The notes: a model not told the origin generated them from the letters alone. 5,058 nucleotides of DNA from Bacilli bacterium (GCA_022793145.1 JAAWCI010000059.1:1-5058), one strand, 5' to 3'; numbered from the stretch's first letter, positions 1-5,058 are shown. A program made the numbers and translations.

Positions 1-1
1 A

Positions 2-79
2 CCAGTAGAATTTTATAACTATGTGATAACTGGTGAATATCCATTGAAATCTGGTAAAAACAAAATCCCTTTTTCTTAA
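2..79 (+). CDS. C-terminal end of an unidentified protein (partial)
   Basis: An open frame enters from the left edge and stops at TAA 77-79, giving 25 residues that begin PVEFYNYVITGEYPLKS. The composition looks protein-like (aromatic and polar mix), but the piece is too short to place in a family. It could be the genuine end of a gene lying outside the window, or part of the decayed material that continues to position 223. There is no clear hairpin terminator directly after the stop. Function unknown. Confidence 0.35.
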   Translation, partial: PVEFYNYVITGEYPLKSGKNKIPFS

Positions 80-85
80 AATTGA

Positions 86-223
86 AAATTTGTTCTTGAC
101 AAAGGGTACATTTTATTATCCATGATGCAAGAAGGCTTGGACTTGTCTCTTATTAAAAGAATAACAGGACTTTCTGAAAAAGAAATATTAAGTATTCAAA
201 ACAATTCAAGTAGTTCTTTATAA
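86..223 (+). pseudogene. Remnant resembling the C-terminal tail of an Rpn/PD-(D/E)XK nuclease (transposase-like) protein
   Basis: The frame is open from just after a TGA at 83-85 to TAA 221-223. Its middle reads MMQEGLDLSLIKRITGLSEK. From family knowledge this resembles the tail of Rpn/YhgA-like recombination-promoting nucleases and related PD-(D/E)XK 'transposase' proteins, which often end in a pattern like (M/L)LxEGxDxxLIxxITGLSxEEI. The catalytic nuclease core is absent. The frame is closed upstream by a stop, and ATG 122 has no ribosome binding site at useful distance (an AAAGGG lies about 15 nt away). I infer a decayed fragment rather than a working 33-residue gene. The similarity is recalled from memory, not searched. 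It could instead be a small unrelated peptide. Confidence 0.45.
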
Positions 224-256
224 AAGATAAGCAATAAGATAAATAAGTTATGACAT

Positions 257-288
257 AAAAATAGTTAGCCAAATATTTGCTAACTATT
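257..288 (-). terminator. Rho-independent terminator of the ZIP transporter gene
   Basis: A perfect 10-bp stem (260-269 with 279-288, core ATAGTTAGC/GCTAACTAT) closes a 9-nt loop. Read on the minus strand it is followed by TTTTT (257-261) and lies 17 bases past the transporter's stop codon. On the plus strand the stem is followed by CAATG rather than a T-run, so it should act mainly on the minus strand. Confidence 0.85.
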
Positions 289-304
289 CAATGATATATA
301 AATT

Positions 305-1102
305 TTATCCTAAAGCAATGTCTAAAATCATCATGATAGAAAAACCAATTAATGTAAATAGGGCCATCAAGTCCTTTTTTTTATTACTTTGACTTTCTGG
401 AACAAGTTCCTCTACAACAACATAAATCATGGCCCCTGCTGCAAATGCTAATAAGAATGGTAACAGAATACGCACTTTCATTACTAAAATAGCACCAATG
501 ACACCTGCGATAGGTTCTACAATTCCACTTAGCTGTCCTACAAAGAAAGCTTTGCTCCTACTCATTCCATCTCTTCTAAGCGGCATACTAACAGCAGTTC
601 CTTCTGGAAAGTTTTGTAGCCCAATCCCTAAAGCTAATGTCCAAGCTGCTGCTAAAGTTGCGCCTTCTAACCCATATATCACAGAACCAAAGGCAACACC
701 GACAGCCATACCTTCTGGAATATTGTGTAAAGTAATAGAGCTTACTAACATAATAGAACGTTTGAAACTAGATTTTTTATTTGATGATTTTTTTTCAAAA
801 ATATCATATAATTTATCACCAATAAATAATAGCAATCCTCCACTGAAAAAGCCAACAAAAACAACTAGCCAAGGAATCAAGTTTAAGCTTTCAGACATTG
901 TGATGGCAGGTGCAATCAGTGAAAAGAAAGAAGCAGCAATCATAACACCTGCAGCAAACCCAAGCATTCCATCCATTAAATTTTTATTGATTTTTTTAAA
1001 AAAATAAACCAAAGCAGCGCCAATTGCTGTAATGCTCCAGGTAAATAAAGTTGCAAGTAGAGCTTGCCAAATTGGATTTAAAGATAATATATAATCAAAC
1101 AT
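305..1102 (-). CDS. ZIP family divalent metal (probably zinc) transporter, GufA-like
   Basis: This is a 265-residue integral membrane protein of the ZIP (Zrt/Irt-like) family, which moves Zn2+ and related divalent metals into the cytoplasm. About eight membrane segments can be placed near residues 10-34, 44-66, 74-95, 116-139, 148-172, 185-208, 211-233 and 244-263. The two signature metal-site motifs are intact: HNIPEG (H126, N127, E130) in segment 4 and QNFPEG (Q163, N164, E167) in segment 5, with E196 in segment 6 as a further likely ligand. The GFAAGVMIAASFFSL block in segment 2 is typical of the bacterial GufA branch. The segment 3-4 loop is short and Lys/Ser-rich and lacks the histidine cluster of eukaryotic ZIPs. 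Length is normal. The ATG is supported by GGAGGG (1109-1114) 6 nt upstream. The gene is monocistronic, with its own promoter and terminator. The family is secure; the preferred metal cannot be read from sequence. Confidence 0.95.
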   Translation of the reverse strand: MFDYILSLNPIWQALLATLFTWSITAIGAALVYFFKKINKNLMDGMLGFAAGVMIAASFFSLIAPAITMSESLNLIPWLVVFVGFFSGGLLLFIGDKLYDIFEKKSSNKKSSFKRSIMLVSSITLHNIPEGMAVGVAFGSVIYGLEGATLAAAWTLALGIGLQNFPEGTAVSMPLRRDGMSRSKAFFVGQLSGIVEPIAGVIGAILVMKVRILLPFLLAFAAGAMIYVVVEELVPESQSNKKKDLMALFTLIGFSIMMILDIALG

Positions 1103-1131
1103 AAGTAACCCTCCACAATATAAGATATTCT

Positions 1132-1161
1132 AAAATAAGAAAGAAGAATGGGCACTGTCAA
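1132..1161 (-). promoter_or_regulatory. Promoter of the ZIP transporter gene
   Basis: On the minus strand a consensus TTGACA (-35, 1156-1161) is followed 18 bp later by TATTTT (-10, 1132-1137; 4 of 6 matches). The start point would lie near 1125, leaving about 22 nt of leader with the GGAGGG ribosome binding site. I see no recognisable Zur or MntR type palindrome over it, though one arm of an inverted repeat (1136-1148) falls in the spacer. Confidence 0.6.
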
Positions 1162-1220
1162 GTATTAGTAAGATTGATAAAAAAGTATGAAGAATTTTTT
1201 CTTTCTTAAAAAAAATACGT

Positions 1221-1226
1221 TATAAT
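1221..1226 (+). promoter_or_regulatory. -10 element for the lipoprotein-like/zinc-ribbon pair
   Basis: A perfect TATAAT sits 8 bp before the AGGAG ribosome binding site. No good -35 is seen at 17 bp (TTTCTT at 1198-1203), so the promoter may be weak or activator-dependent. The implied leader is very short, about 15 nt. Confidence 0.45.
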
Positions 1227-1247
1227 AAAAGTGTAGGAGTGATATCT

Positions 1248-1718
1248 ATGAAAAAAGTAATTCTTTTCTGTAGTTTATTGGTTCTCATTACTGGTTATGG
1301 AAATAAAACAATTTTAGAAGATGATTATGTTGTAAATACAAGTGGCAAAATGAATTGTGATCATCAAGCTGAATTTTATTATAGTGATGGAGAAAAAACA
1401 GTTTATTTGGTTTGCTTAGAAGAGGTTACATTAATTGATAAAAATGGTGATATGACACTTCGAGAATTTTTTGAACATTATGATACTGTAGAAGTTCCAA
1501 TGGATCGCTTCACATCTCCACTTTTAATTGAGGAACAATTATTTGATGGTGGTACTAGAATTTATAAAGATGATCCCGAAAAACAATATACAAGTGATGG
1601 AATTACAGTGATTCGATGTCAGACAATGGAAAAAAATAAAGATTATTATATAGGTCCTAAAGATTTAAAGTTAGAGGACATAAAAGATGGTTATTGTGGA
1701 AAGAAGGTTTTAAAATGA
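1248..1718 (+). CDS. Exported lipoprotein-like protein of unknown function with altered lipobox
   Basis: A 156-residue protein starts with a typical export signal: MKK, then a hydrophobic stretch VILFCSLLVLITG, then YGNKT. This is the layout of a lipoprotein signal peptide, but the position where the lipobox cysteine would sit is Y17 (TAT 1296-1298). Lipidation is therefore not expected unless this is an error or a recent mutation; it may be secreted or stay membrane-anchored. The mature part is acidic, with four cysteines (C37, C56, C124, C150) that could form two disulfides. I do not recognise a named domain. ATG 1248 is chosen because AGGAG (1235-1239) lies 8 nt upstream; the in-frame GTG at 1239 overlaps that ribosome binding site. 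The stop overlaps the next gene's start as ATGA, so the two are probably co-translated. Confidence 0.8.
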   Translation: MKKVILFCSLLVLITGYGNKTILEDDYVVNTSGKMNCDHQAEFYYSDGEKTVYLVCLEEVTLIDKNGDMTLREFFEHYDTVEVPMDRFTSPLLIEEQLFDGGTRIYKDDPEKQYTSDGITVIRCQTMEKNKDYYIGPKDLKLEDIKDGYCGKKVLK

Positions 1719-1921
1719 TGAGAAATTGTTTAAGATGTGAAAAAGAAATGGTAGAAGATTTGGATATTAAAGTAGAAGGTGCTGCATATGGATTAAAAGT
1801 AACAGAACAAGGGCTGTTAAATGGAAATCTTGGAAAAGTAAAATGTGCAGTCTGCCCTGAATGTGGATATATAGAACCTTATGTTGAAGATCCTTCAAAG
1901 ATTAGAACTTCATCGAAGTAG
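1715..1921 (+). CDS. Small zinc-ribbon protein
   Basis: A 68-residue protein has a CxxC pair near the N-terminus (C5, C8, in NCLRCEKEM) and a CPECG knuckle near the C-terminus (C47, C50), with an extra C44. The two halves flank a segment with a glycine-rich turn (VEGAAYGLKV). This is the layout of a single zinc ribbon, with Zn2+ held by C5, C8, C47 and C50. Similar small proteins of low-GC Gram-positives are usually labelled nucleic-acid-binding or zinc-ribbon proteins without experimental support. There is no signal peptide or membrane segment, so it should be cytoplasmic. The start at ATG 1715 overlaps the preceding TGA by 4 nt and has AGAAGG (1702-1707) 7 nt upstream; an in-frame TTG at 1694 is less likely, and ATG 1718 is an alternative. 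The exact role is unknown. Confidence 0.8.
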   Translation: MMRNCLRCEKEMVEDLDIKVEGAAYGLKVTEQGLLNGNLGKVKCAVCPECGYIEPYVEDPSKIRTSSK

Positions 1922-1952
1922 AAGTGAAACGATAATTGGTTTCACTTTTTTT
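1922..1952 (+). terminator. Rho-independent terminator after the zinc-ribbon gene
   Basis: A 9-bp stem AAGTGAAAC/GTTTCACTT (1922-1930 with 1939-1947) and an 8-nt loop are followed by a T-run (1946-1952). It begins one base after the stop codon and ends the two-gene unit. Confidence 0.9.
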
Positions 1953-1987
1953 ATGGACTGATGAAGCTAGCATAGTTGCACAAAGTC

Positions 1988-1996
1988 TGATATAAT
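1988..1996 (+). promoter_or_regulatory. Extended -10 promoter of the acetyltransferase-regulator operon
   Basis: TGATATAAT is a perfect extended -10 (TGn-TATAAT). No -35 resembling TTGACA occurs at 16-18 bp, which is common for extended -10 promoters. The predicted start near 2003 leaves a leader of about 44 nt. The nearby TTGCAC (1976-1981) is too close to act as -35. Confidence 0.6.
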
Positions 1997-2046
1997 AATA
2001 TTTAGGAATTTGATAAAAACGAAAAATCAAGAAAGTGAGTAAAATT

Positions 2047-2631
2047 ATGACAGAACGTGAAAAAATGTTAGCAGGCGAATTATACGATTGCGGCGACAAG
2101 GAATTATTAGAAAGATGGCATATTGCAAAAGATTTGGCAAGAGATTATAATACGGCTTCTTCAAATGATTTAGAAACTAAAAACCAGATATTAAAGCAAT
2201 TGCTTGGAGGAATAGAAGAAAATGTATGGATCACCCCACCATTTTATGTTGATTATGGAAACAATATTTATATAGGAAATAATACAGAAATTAATATGAA
2301 TTGTACTTTTCTAGATGATAACAAAATTACAATTGGCAAAAATGGTTTAATAGCACCAAATGTTCAAATTTATACAGCATTTCATCCAAAAAATGTAATA
2401 GAAAGAATGGGACAAAAAAAAGAAGATGGGACTTTCTCGTTTTGTAAAACCTATACAGCTCCAGTAACCATAGGAGATAATGTATGGATAGGAGGAGGCG
2501 TTATTATTTTGCCTGGAGTTACTATAGGAGATAATGTTGTAATTGGAGCAGGGAGTATTGTTACAAAAGATATTCCAAGTAATACAGTCGCATATGGGAA
2601 TCCTTGTAAAGTAGTAGCACCCAATGAATAA
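2047..2631 (+). CDS. Sugar O-acetyltransferase, maltose/galactoside acetyltransferase family
   Basis: A 194-residue cytoplasmic enzyme of the LacA/Maa/NodL group should transfer acetyl from acetyl-CoA to a sugar hydroxyl; the natural substrate is usually unknown in this family. The N-terminal helical cap has the hallmark start MTEREKMLAGELYD, followed from about residue 60 by left-handed beta-helix hexapeptide repeats (for example ITIGKN, VTIGDN, VVIGAG). The catalytic histidine is H113 in IYTAFHP. WIGGGVIILPGVTIGDN and the C-terminal GNPCKVV are family signatures. The loop after H113 (about residues 114-138, with a KEDGTF stretch) is several residues longer than in E. coli LacA, and the C-terminus ends soon after GNPCKVV. 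ATG 2047 fits the family start; GTG 2035 would add four residues and overlap the only, weak, ribosome binding site (AAGTGAG). The next gene overlaps its end by 8 nt. Confidence 0.92.
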   Translation: MTEREKMLAGELYDCGDKELLERWHIAKDLARDYNTASSNDLETKNQILKQLLGGIEENVWITPPFYVDYGNNIYIGNNTEINMNCTFLDDNKITIGKNGLIAPNVQIYTAFHPKNVIERMGQKKEDGTFSFCKTYTAPVTIGDNVWIGGGVIILPGVTIGDNVVIGAGSIVTKDIPSNTVAYGNPCKVVAPNE

Positions 2632-3409
2632 AAACTATTATCCAAAACAGCTTCCATATTTGCTCGATAAAGAATTTCAAGAAAATATCGAATATAAAGA
2701 ATACTATATGGAAGAATTAAAAGATTGTGCCATGTGTATATGGACGATGCAATCAAAACGAAAACTTGATAAAACCATTTACAATTATATCTTGCCCGAT
2801 GCTTGCATTGACATTGTAATTGATTTTCAATGCTCTACCATTTTATTTGCAGGCTTTAGCAAAGAGACCATTCCTTTTCAATTAAGTCAAACGATAGATT
2901 ATATGGGAGTACGTTTAAAACCAAGTGTTTTTTATTCTATGTTTCATATTGATGCCAGTAGTATTATGGATGCTCCAGTAGACTTTTTTCATATAGAAAA
3001 AAATAGTCATCTAGAAACAATTTTTCAATTAAAAAATATAAAAGAAAGAATTTCCTTTCTAACGCAGTATTTGTGTACGAAAATGGAGGAAGGTTTTCAT
3101 AGAGAATATGTGGACATTGTAAATGAATTATATGAAAATCCAAAAGAGCAAACTGTGGAACTTATTGCGAAACGTTTTGGATATGATACCAGGCATTTAT
3201 TTCGTCTTTTTAAAAAACAATATGGAGTTTCCCCTAAAGTATTATTGAATATATTAAGGTTACACTTATCTCTTACATTATTGCTAGAAAAGAATCAATC
3301 ATTACAAGATATTTTAGAAATTTGTGGATTTTATGATCAATCTCATTTTATTAAAGAAATCAAAAAATATACAGGCTTTTCTCCATTAGAATTAATAGAA
3401 AAATATTAG
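2624..3409 (+). CDS. AraC family transcriptional regulator with DUF6597-like N-terminal domain
   Basis: This 261-residue DNA-binding regulator has an N-terminal domain (about 1-125) containing YNYILPDACIDIVIDF at 53-68. That resembles the LPDGCxDxVF motif of the DUF6597-type sensor domain found in many AraC-like regulators. The C-terminal region (about 160-258) carries two helix-turn-helix units: VELIAKRFGYDTRHLFRLFK around 178-197 and LQDILEICGFYDQSHFIKEI around 227-246, then the family ending TGFSPLEL. The ligand is unknown. The start overlaps the acetyltransferase stop by 8 nt and has no ribosome binding site of its own, so translation is probably coupled. Being downstream in the same operon, it may control that operon or the adjacent VOC gene; this is inference from position only. 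Confidence 0.9.
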   Translation: MNKNYYPKQLPYLLDKEFQENIEYKEYYMEELKDCAMCIWTMQSKRKLDKTIYNYILPDACIDIVIDFQCSTILFAGFSKETIPFQLSQTIDYMGVRLKPSVFYSMFHIDASSIMDAPVDFFHIEKNSHLETIFQLKNIKERISFLTQYLCTKMEEGFHREYVDIVNELYENPKEQTVELIAKRFGYDTRHLFRLFKKQYGVSPKVLLNILRLHLSLTLLLEKNQSLQDILEICGFYDQSHFIKEIKKYTGFSPLELIEKY

Positions 3410-3428
3410 GACAAAATGTCCTTTTTTT
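3408..3428 (+). terminator. Compact terminator overlapping the regulator's stop codon
   Basis: A 6-bp stem AGGACA/TGTCCT (3408-3413 with 3417-3422) closes an AAA loop and runs into seven T's (3422-3428). The AG of the TAG stop (3407-3409) forms the base of the stem, so the ribosome finishes translation on the hairpin itself. Confidence 0.75.
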
Positions 3429-3430
3429 AC

Positions 3431-3459
3431 AATACAAATAGGGAAAGTTTCTTTATAAT
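3431..3459 (+). promoter_or_regulatory. Probable promoter of the VOC gene
   Basis: A perfect TATAAT (3454-3459) is preceded at 17 bp by AATACA (3431-3436), a half-match to the -35 consensus. The start point would fall near 3466, giving a leader of about 14 nt that starts at the GGAGGG ribosome binding site. It follows an efficient-looking terminator, so a separate promoter is expected here. Confidence 0.5.
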
Positions 3460-3479
3460 ATTATTTGGAGGGATTTTAT

Positions 3480-3860
3480 ATGTATGAGACAATCACACCA
3501 AATATCATGGTAGAAAATGTGGCAGAAACGATTCAATTTTATGAAGAAAAATTAGGTTTTAAAAAAGTATTAAGTGTTCCAGAAGAAGGAGAAGCTCTTA
3601 ATTTTGCTATTGTATGTAAAGATACTATTACAATTATGTTTCAGGAAAAACAAAATTTAATAGAAGAATATCCAAGTTTAAAAGTAGAACAAATAAAACC
3701 TACCTTTACTTTATTTATTACAGTTCAAGATGTATCTGAATTATATCAATCATTAAATGGAAAAGTAGAATTAGCAAAAGAACTTCATCAAACTTTTTAT
3801 GGAAAAGATGAATTCGCTATCTTTGATAATAATAAAAATATCTTGACAATTTCAAATTAA
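3480..3860 (+). CDS. VOC superfamily (glyoxalase/bleomycin-resistance fold) protein
   Basis: A single-copy VOC domain protein of 126 residues, normal for this family. Two beta-alpha-beta-beta-beta modules can be seen: residues 4-57 with the signature VENVAETIQFYEEKLGF, and residues 74-125 with VQDVSELYQSL and the closing YGKDEFAIFDNNKNILTIS. Such proteins usually act as dimers and bind or modify small molecules. The first strand (TPNIMVEN) lacks the metal-ligand histidine of true glyoxalases and the last strand (ILTISN) lacks the usual terminal glutamate. A metal-dependent lyase is therefore unlikely; a binding protein of the bleomycin-resistance type is more plausible. ATG 3480 is supported by GGAGGG (3467-3472) 7 nt upstream; an in-frame TTG at 3465 overlaps that site and is rejected. 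It stands alone between two terminators, directly after the AraC regulator. Confidence 0.88.
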   Translation: MYETITPNIMVENVAETIQFYEEKLGFKKVLSVPEEGEALNFAIVCKDTITIMFQEKQNLIEEYPSLKVEQIKPTFTLFITVQDVSELYQSLNGKVELAKELHQTFYGKDEFAIFDNNKNILTISN

Positions 3861-3871
3861 AGTAAACCTTG

Positions 3872-3906
3872 AAAAAGCAGAATTTTATATAGAAATCTGC
3901 TTTTTT
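3872..3906 (+). terminator. Rho-independent terminator after the VOC gene
   Basis: A 10-bp stem AAAAAGCAGA/TCTGCTTTTT (3872-3881 with 3896-3905), with possible further pairing inside the loop (TTTT/AGAA), is followed by T's. The A-run on the left arm could let it work in both directions, though no minus-strand gene converges here. The T-run runs directly into the next promoter's -35. Confidence 0.85.
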
Positions 3907-3907
3907 C

Positions 3908-3936
3908 TTGACTTCATAAGTGCTTTATTTTATACT
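3908..3936 (+). promoter_or_regulatory. Near-consensus promoter of the small protein/DUF3267 pair
   Basis: TTGACT (3908-3913) and TATACT (3931-3936) are separated by exactly 17 bp, each with one mismatch to consensus. This is the best promoter in the window. A second TATAAT (3940-3945) just downstream has no -35 at proper spacing. Confidence 0.75.
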
Positions 3937-3962
3937 AACTATAATGAGGTAGGAGTGGTATG

Positions 3963-4277
3963 ATGGAACAAGAAATTATAAATCAAAAACAAGAATTAGA
4001 AGTATGGCTTAGTGACCCACATGAATTGGGAGCAAAACCATTTGACATTAAATATGTAACACAGTTTGAAGATATCGATGGAATTCATTGTACAATTTTT
4101 AAATTCCAAAAACATTTTTTAGGGAAATGGTATCTAGGTATTGTGAGTGACTCTGGAACCTTTAGTGAAATGAAGGAATTTGATTTGGTAACTCATTTAG
4201 AAGATGCCAAAGAACTATTAGAAATACTTAAAAATTATTGGAAAGAACGAGCAAAAGAATTGAGTGAACAAGAATAA
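3963..4277 (+). CDS. Small soluble protein of unknown function
   Basis: A 104-residue acidic protein with no signal peptide, membrane segment or cysteine pair motif. I do not recognise a named family. Visible features are an N-terminal charged helix (QEIINQKQELEVWL), a segment with the look of beta-strands (IHCTIFKFQKHFLGKWYLGIVSDSGTFSEM, residues about 41-70), and a C-terminal charged helix (HLEDAKELLEILKNYWKERA), suggesting a compact alpha+beta domain. AGGAG (3951-3955) is 7 nt from ATG 3963 and only 4 nt from ATG 3960, so the second methionine is preferred; 3960 remains possible. It is transcribed from the promoter at 3908-3936 and overlaps the downstream DUF3267 gene by 14 nt, which suggests a shared job. 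Confidence 0.8.
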   Translation: MEQEIINQKQELEVWLSDPHELGAKPFDIKYVTQFEDIDGIHCTIFKFQKHFLGKWYLGIVSDSGTFSEMKEFDLVTHLEDAKELLEILKNYWKERAKELSEQE

Positions 4278-4929
4278 AAAACAGTATTATATTTATGAAA
4301 TGAATTTCCCTATTCTTACTGTTTTTCCTTTTTTCTTACTTTTTTTGGCGCTTTTTCCTTGCTTTTATCTTGGAATAAAAGTAACTTATGTGGAATTGAT
4401 TGAGACTTGTATTTTAGTGTTTCCTTGGTTAATATTACATGAATTATTACATGGCTTTTCTTATATGATTCATGGAGCAAAATTGAAAAATATTACTTAT
4501 GGAATCTGTTTAGAAAAAAGTATTTTGTATTGTCTATGTAAACAAAACATTAGCAAAAAGAATATTTTATGGTCTCTTTTTTTCCCATTTTTTTGGATAG
4601 GTATTGTAACATATATTTTAGGAATCTTCTTTGGAAATGTCACTTTAATTTTATTGTCGATTTTAAATATGAGTGGATGTGCAGCAGATTTGGTAATGTT
4701 TTTTTTCCTTTTCAAATTAAAAAATATTGAGTTTTCAGAATTTGATAATCCTTTTGCGTTTGCAATTTATACAGAAGAAGATATCAGCAATAAAAAAACA
4801 TTTGGTCTTCGTTTTGTTGAAAAAAGGAATGTATTAGAAAAAAATGATTTAAAAAAATTTCAAATTAGTATTAAAAGTGTTTGGATTTTAATTGGAATAT
4901 TTTGTCTATTTTGTTACTTACTATTTTAA
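4264..4929 (+). CDS. DUF3267-like membrane protein, putative zincin metallopeptidase
   Basis: This 221-residue membrane protein has the zinc-binding motif HELLH (H59, E60, H63) in ILHELLHGFSYMIHGAK. Membrane segments lie near residues 15-37, 44-62, 104-123, 125-150 and 203-221. The block NMSGCAADLVMFFFLFKLKN (135-154), followed by SEFDNPFAFAIYT, corresponds to the conserved second half of the DUF3267 'putative zincin peptidase' family; D142 is a candidate third zinc ligand. From family knowledge these are presumed intramembrane or membrane-bound metallopeptidases with no known substrate. The start is taken as GTG 4264, the first possible start after an in-frame TGA (4261-4263), overlapping the upstream gene by 14 nt with no clear ribosome binding site. 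ATG 4300 would remove 12 residues and also lacks one. Translation is probably coupled to the upstream gene. Confidence 0.85.
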   Translation: MNKNKKQYYIYEMNFPILTVFPFFLLFLALFPCFYLGIKVTYVELIETCILVFPWLILHELLHGFSYMIHGAKLKNITYGICLEKSILYCLCKQNISKKNILWSLFFPFFWIGIVTYILGIFFGNVTLILLSILNMSGCAADLVMFFFLFKLKNIEFSEFDNPFAFAIYTEEDISNKKTFGLRFVEKRNVLEKNDLKKFQISIKSVWILIGIFCLFCYLLF

Positions 4930-5058
4930 ATTGAATATAATAATATGAAATTTATCCAACAATATAAAGAATATTGTTCTTTTATTTTTACTTGTTTTTT
5001 TGTATAATAAAAAAAGTCAAACAAAAATGGCAGTAGAGCATAACATATACTTTTTAAA
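4930..5058. other. Right-end intergenic stretch, no supported gene
   Basis: This AT-rich tail holds a weak terminator and a TATAAT (5003-5008) without a -35. An ATG at 5027 opens a frame to the edge (10 complete codons, beginning MAVEHN), but it has no ribosome binding site. Nothing else is supported. Confidence 0.5.
4958..4989 (+). terminator. Probable weak terminator after the DUF3267-like gene
   Basis: An 8-bp stem AACAATAT/ATATTGTT (4958-4965 with 4971-4978) with a 5-nt loop is followed by a T-rich run (4980-4989) broken by one A. The stem has a single G-C pair, so it is weak, but its position 28 bases past the stop is right. Confidence 0.55.

Noticed and set aside
96..119. TTGACA (96-101) plus TATTAT (114-119) as a promoter
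   Set aside because: The spacer is only 12 bp, too short for a sigma-70 type promoter, and no supported gene follows on this strand.
429..1007. 192-residue plus-strand open frame
   Set aside because: Lies entirely antisense to the ZIP transporter, which has intact family motifs, promoter and terminator; the antisense frame has no ribosome binding site and low-complexity composition.
1239..1250. GTG 1239 as start of the lipoprotein-like gene
   Set aside because: It overlaps the AGGAG ribosome binding site that serves ATG 1248 at ideal spacing, and would add three residues ahead of a typical MKK signal start.
1902..2099. 65-residue minus-strand open frame
   Set aside because: Runs across a terminator, a promoter and the start of the acetyltransferase; no ribosome binding site or recognisable motif.
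2451..2756. 101-residue minus-strand open frame
   Set aside because: Antisense to the hexapeptide repeats of the acetyltransferase and the start of the regulator; its repetitive TLSPIVTP pattern is a mirror of those repeats.
4497..4715. 72-residue minus-strand open frame
   Set aside because: Antisense to the DUF3267-like gene, Lys/Ile-rich as expected from AT-rich sequence, with no start signals.
305..4929. A shared zinc theme (ZIP transporter, zinc ribbon, HELLH protein) as one zinc-regulon system
   Set aside because: The genes are in separately promoted and terminated units, no common operator is visible, and zinc-binding motifs are common enough for this to be coincidence.
5027..5058. 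Possible gene start ATG 5027 running off the right edge
   Set aside because: Only ten complete codons are visible and no ribosome binding site precedes it.

Overview
This is an AT-rich window with Gram-positive style signals: strong purine-rich ribosome binding sites, TTGACA/TATAAT promoters, and short hairpins followed by T-runs. The gene content (ZIP metal transporter, maltose-acetyltransferase family enzyme, AraC regulator, DUF3267-type zincin, small lipoprotein-like protein) fits a low-GC Bacillota chromosome. A gut Bacilli/Erysipelotrichales-type host is my best guess from the protein flavour, but nothing here proves it. There are no tRNA or rRNA genes, no CRISPR array and no intact mobile element.

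Layout. Bases 1-223 hold the tail of an unidentified gene and a short fragment resembling the C-terminal tail of Rpn/PD-(D/E)XK 'transposase' nucleases, probably a decayed remnant. Bases 257-1161 form a self-contained minus-strand unit: promoter, ZIP (GufA-like) metal transporter and hairpin terminator. From the same intergenic region a plus-strand pair diverges (1248-1921): an exported, lipoprotein-like protein whose lipobox cysteine reads as tyrosine, overlapping by ATGA a 68-residue zinc-ribbon protein. A strong terminator follows.

The next unit (about 1988-3428) starts at an extended -10 promoter. It encodes a left-handed beta-helix sugar O-acetyltransferase and an AraC-family regulator that overlaps it by 8 nt, and it ends at a terminator whose stem includes the regulator's stop codon. 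A monocistronic VOC (glyoxalase/bleomycin-resistance fold) gene follows (3480-3860) with its own terminator. The last unit (3908-4989) has a near-consensus promoter. It encodes a 104-residue soluble protein of unknown function overlapped by a membrane protein with an HELLH zincin motif (DUF3267-like), and ends at a weak AT-rich hairpin.

The window reads as five short, independently terminated transcription units of ordinary accessory or housekeeping genes. I see no convincing evidence of a large undescribed system. The points most worth a second look are the altered lipobox, the two unstudied gene pairs (lipoprotein-like plus zinc ribbon; small protein plus membrane zincin), the regulator coupled to the acetyltransferase, and the inverted repeat between the divergent promoters.
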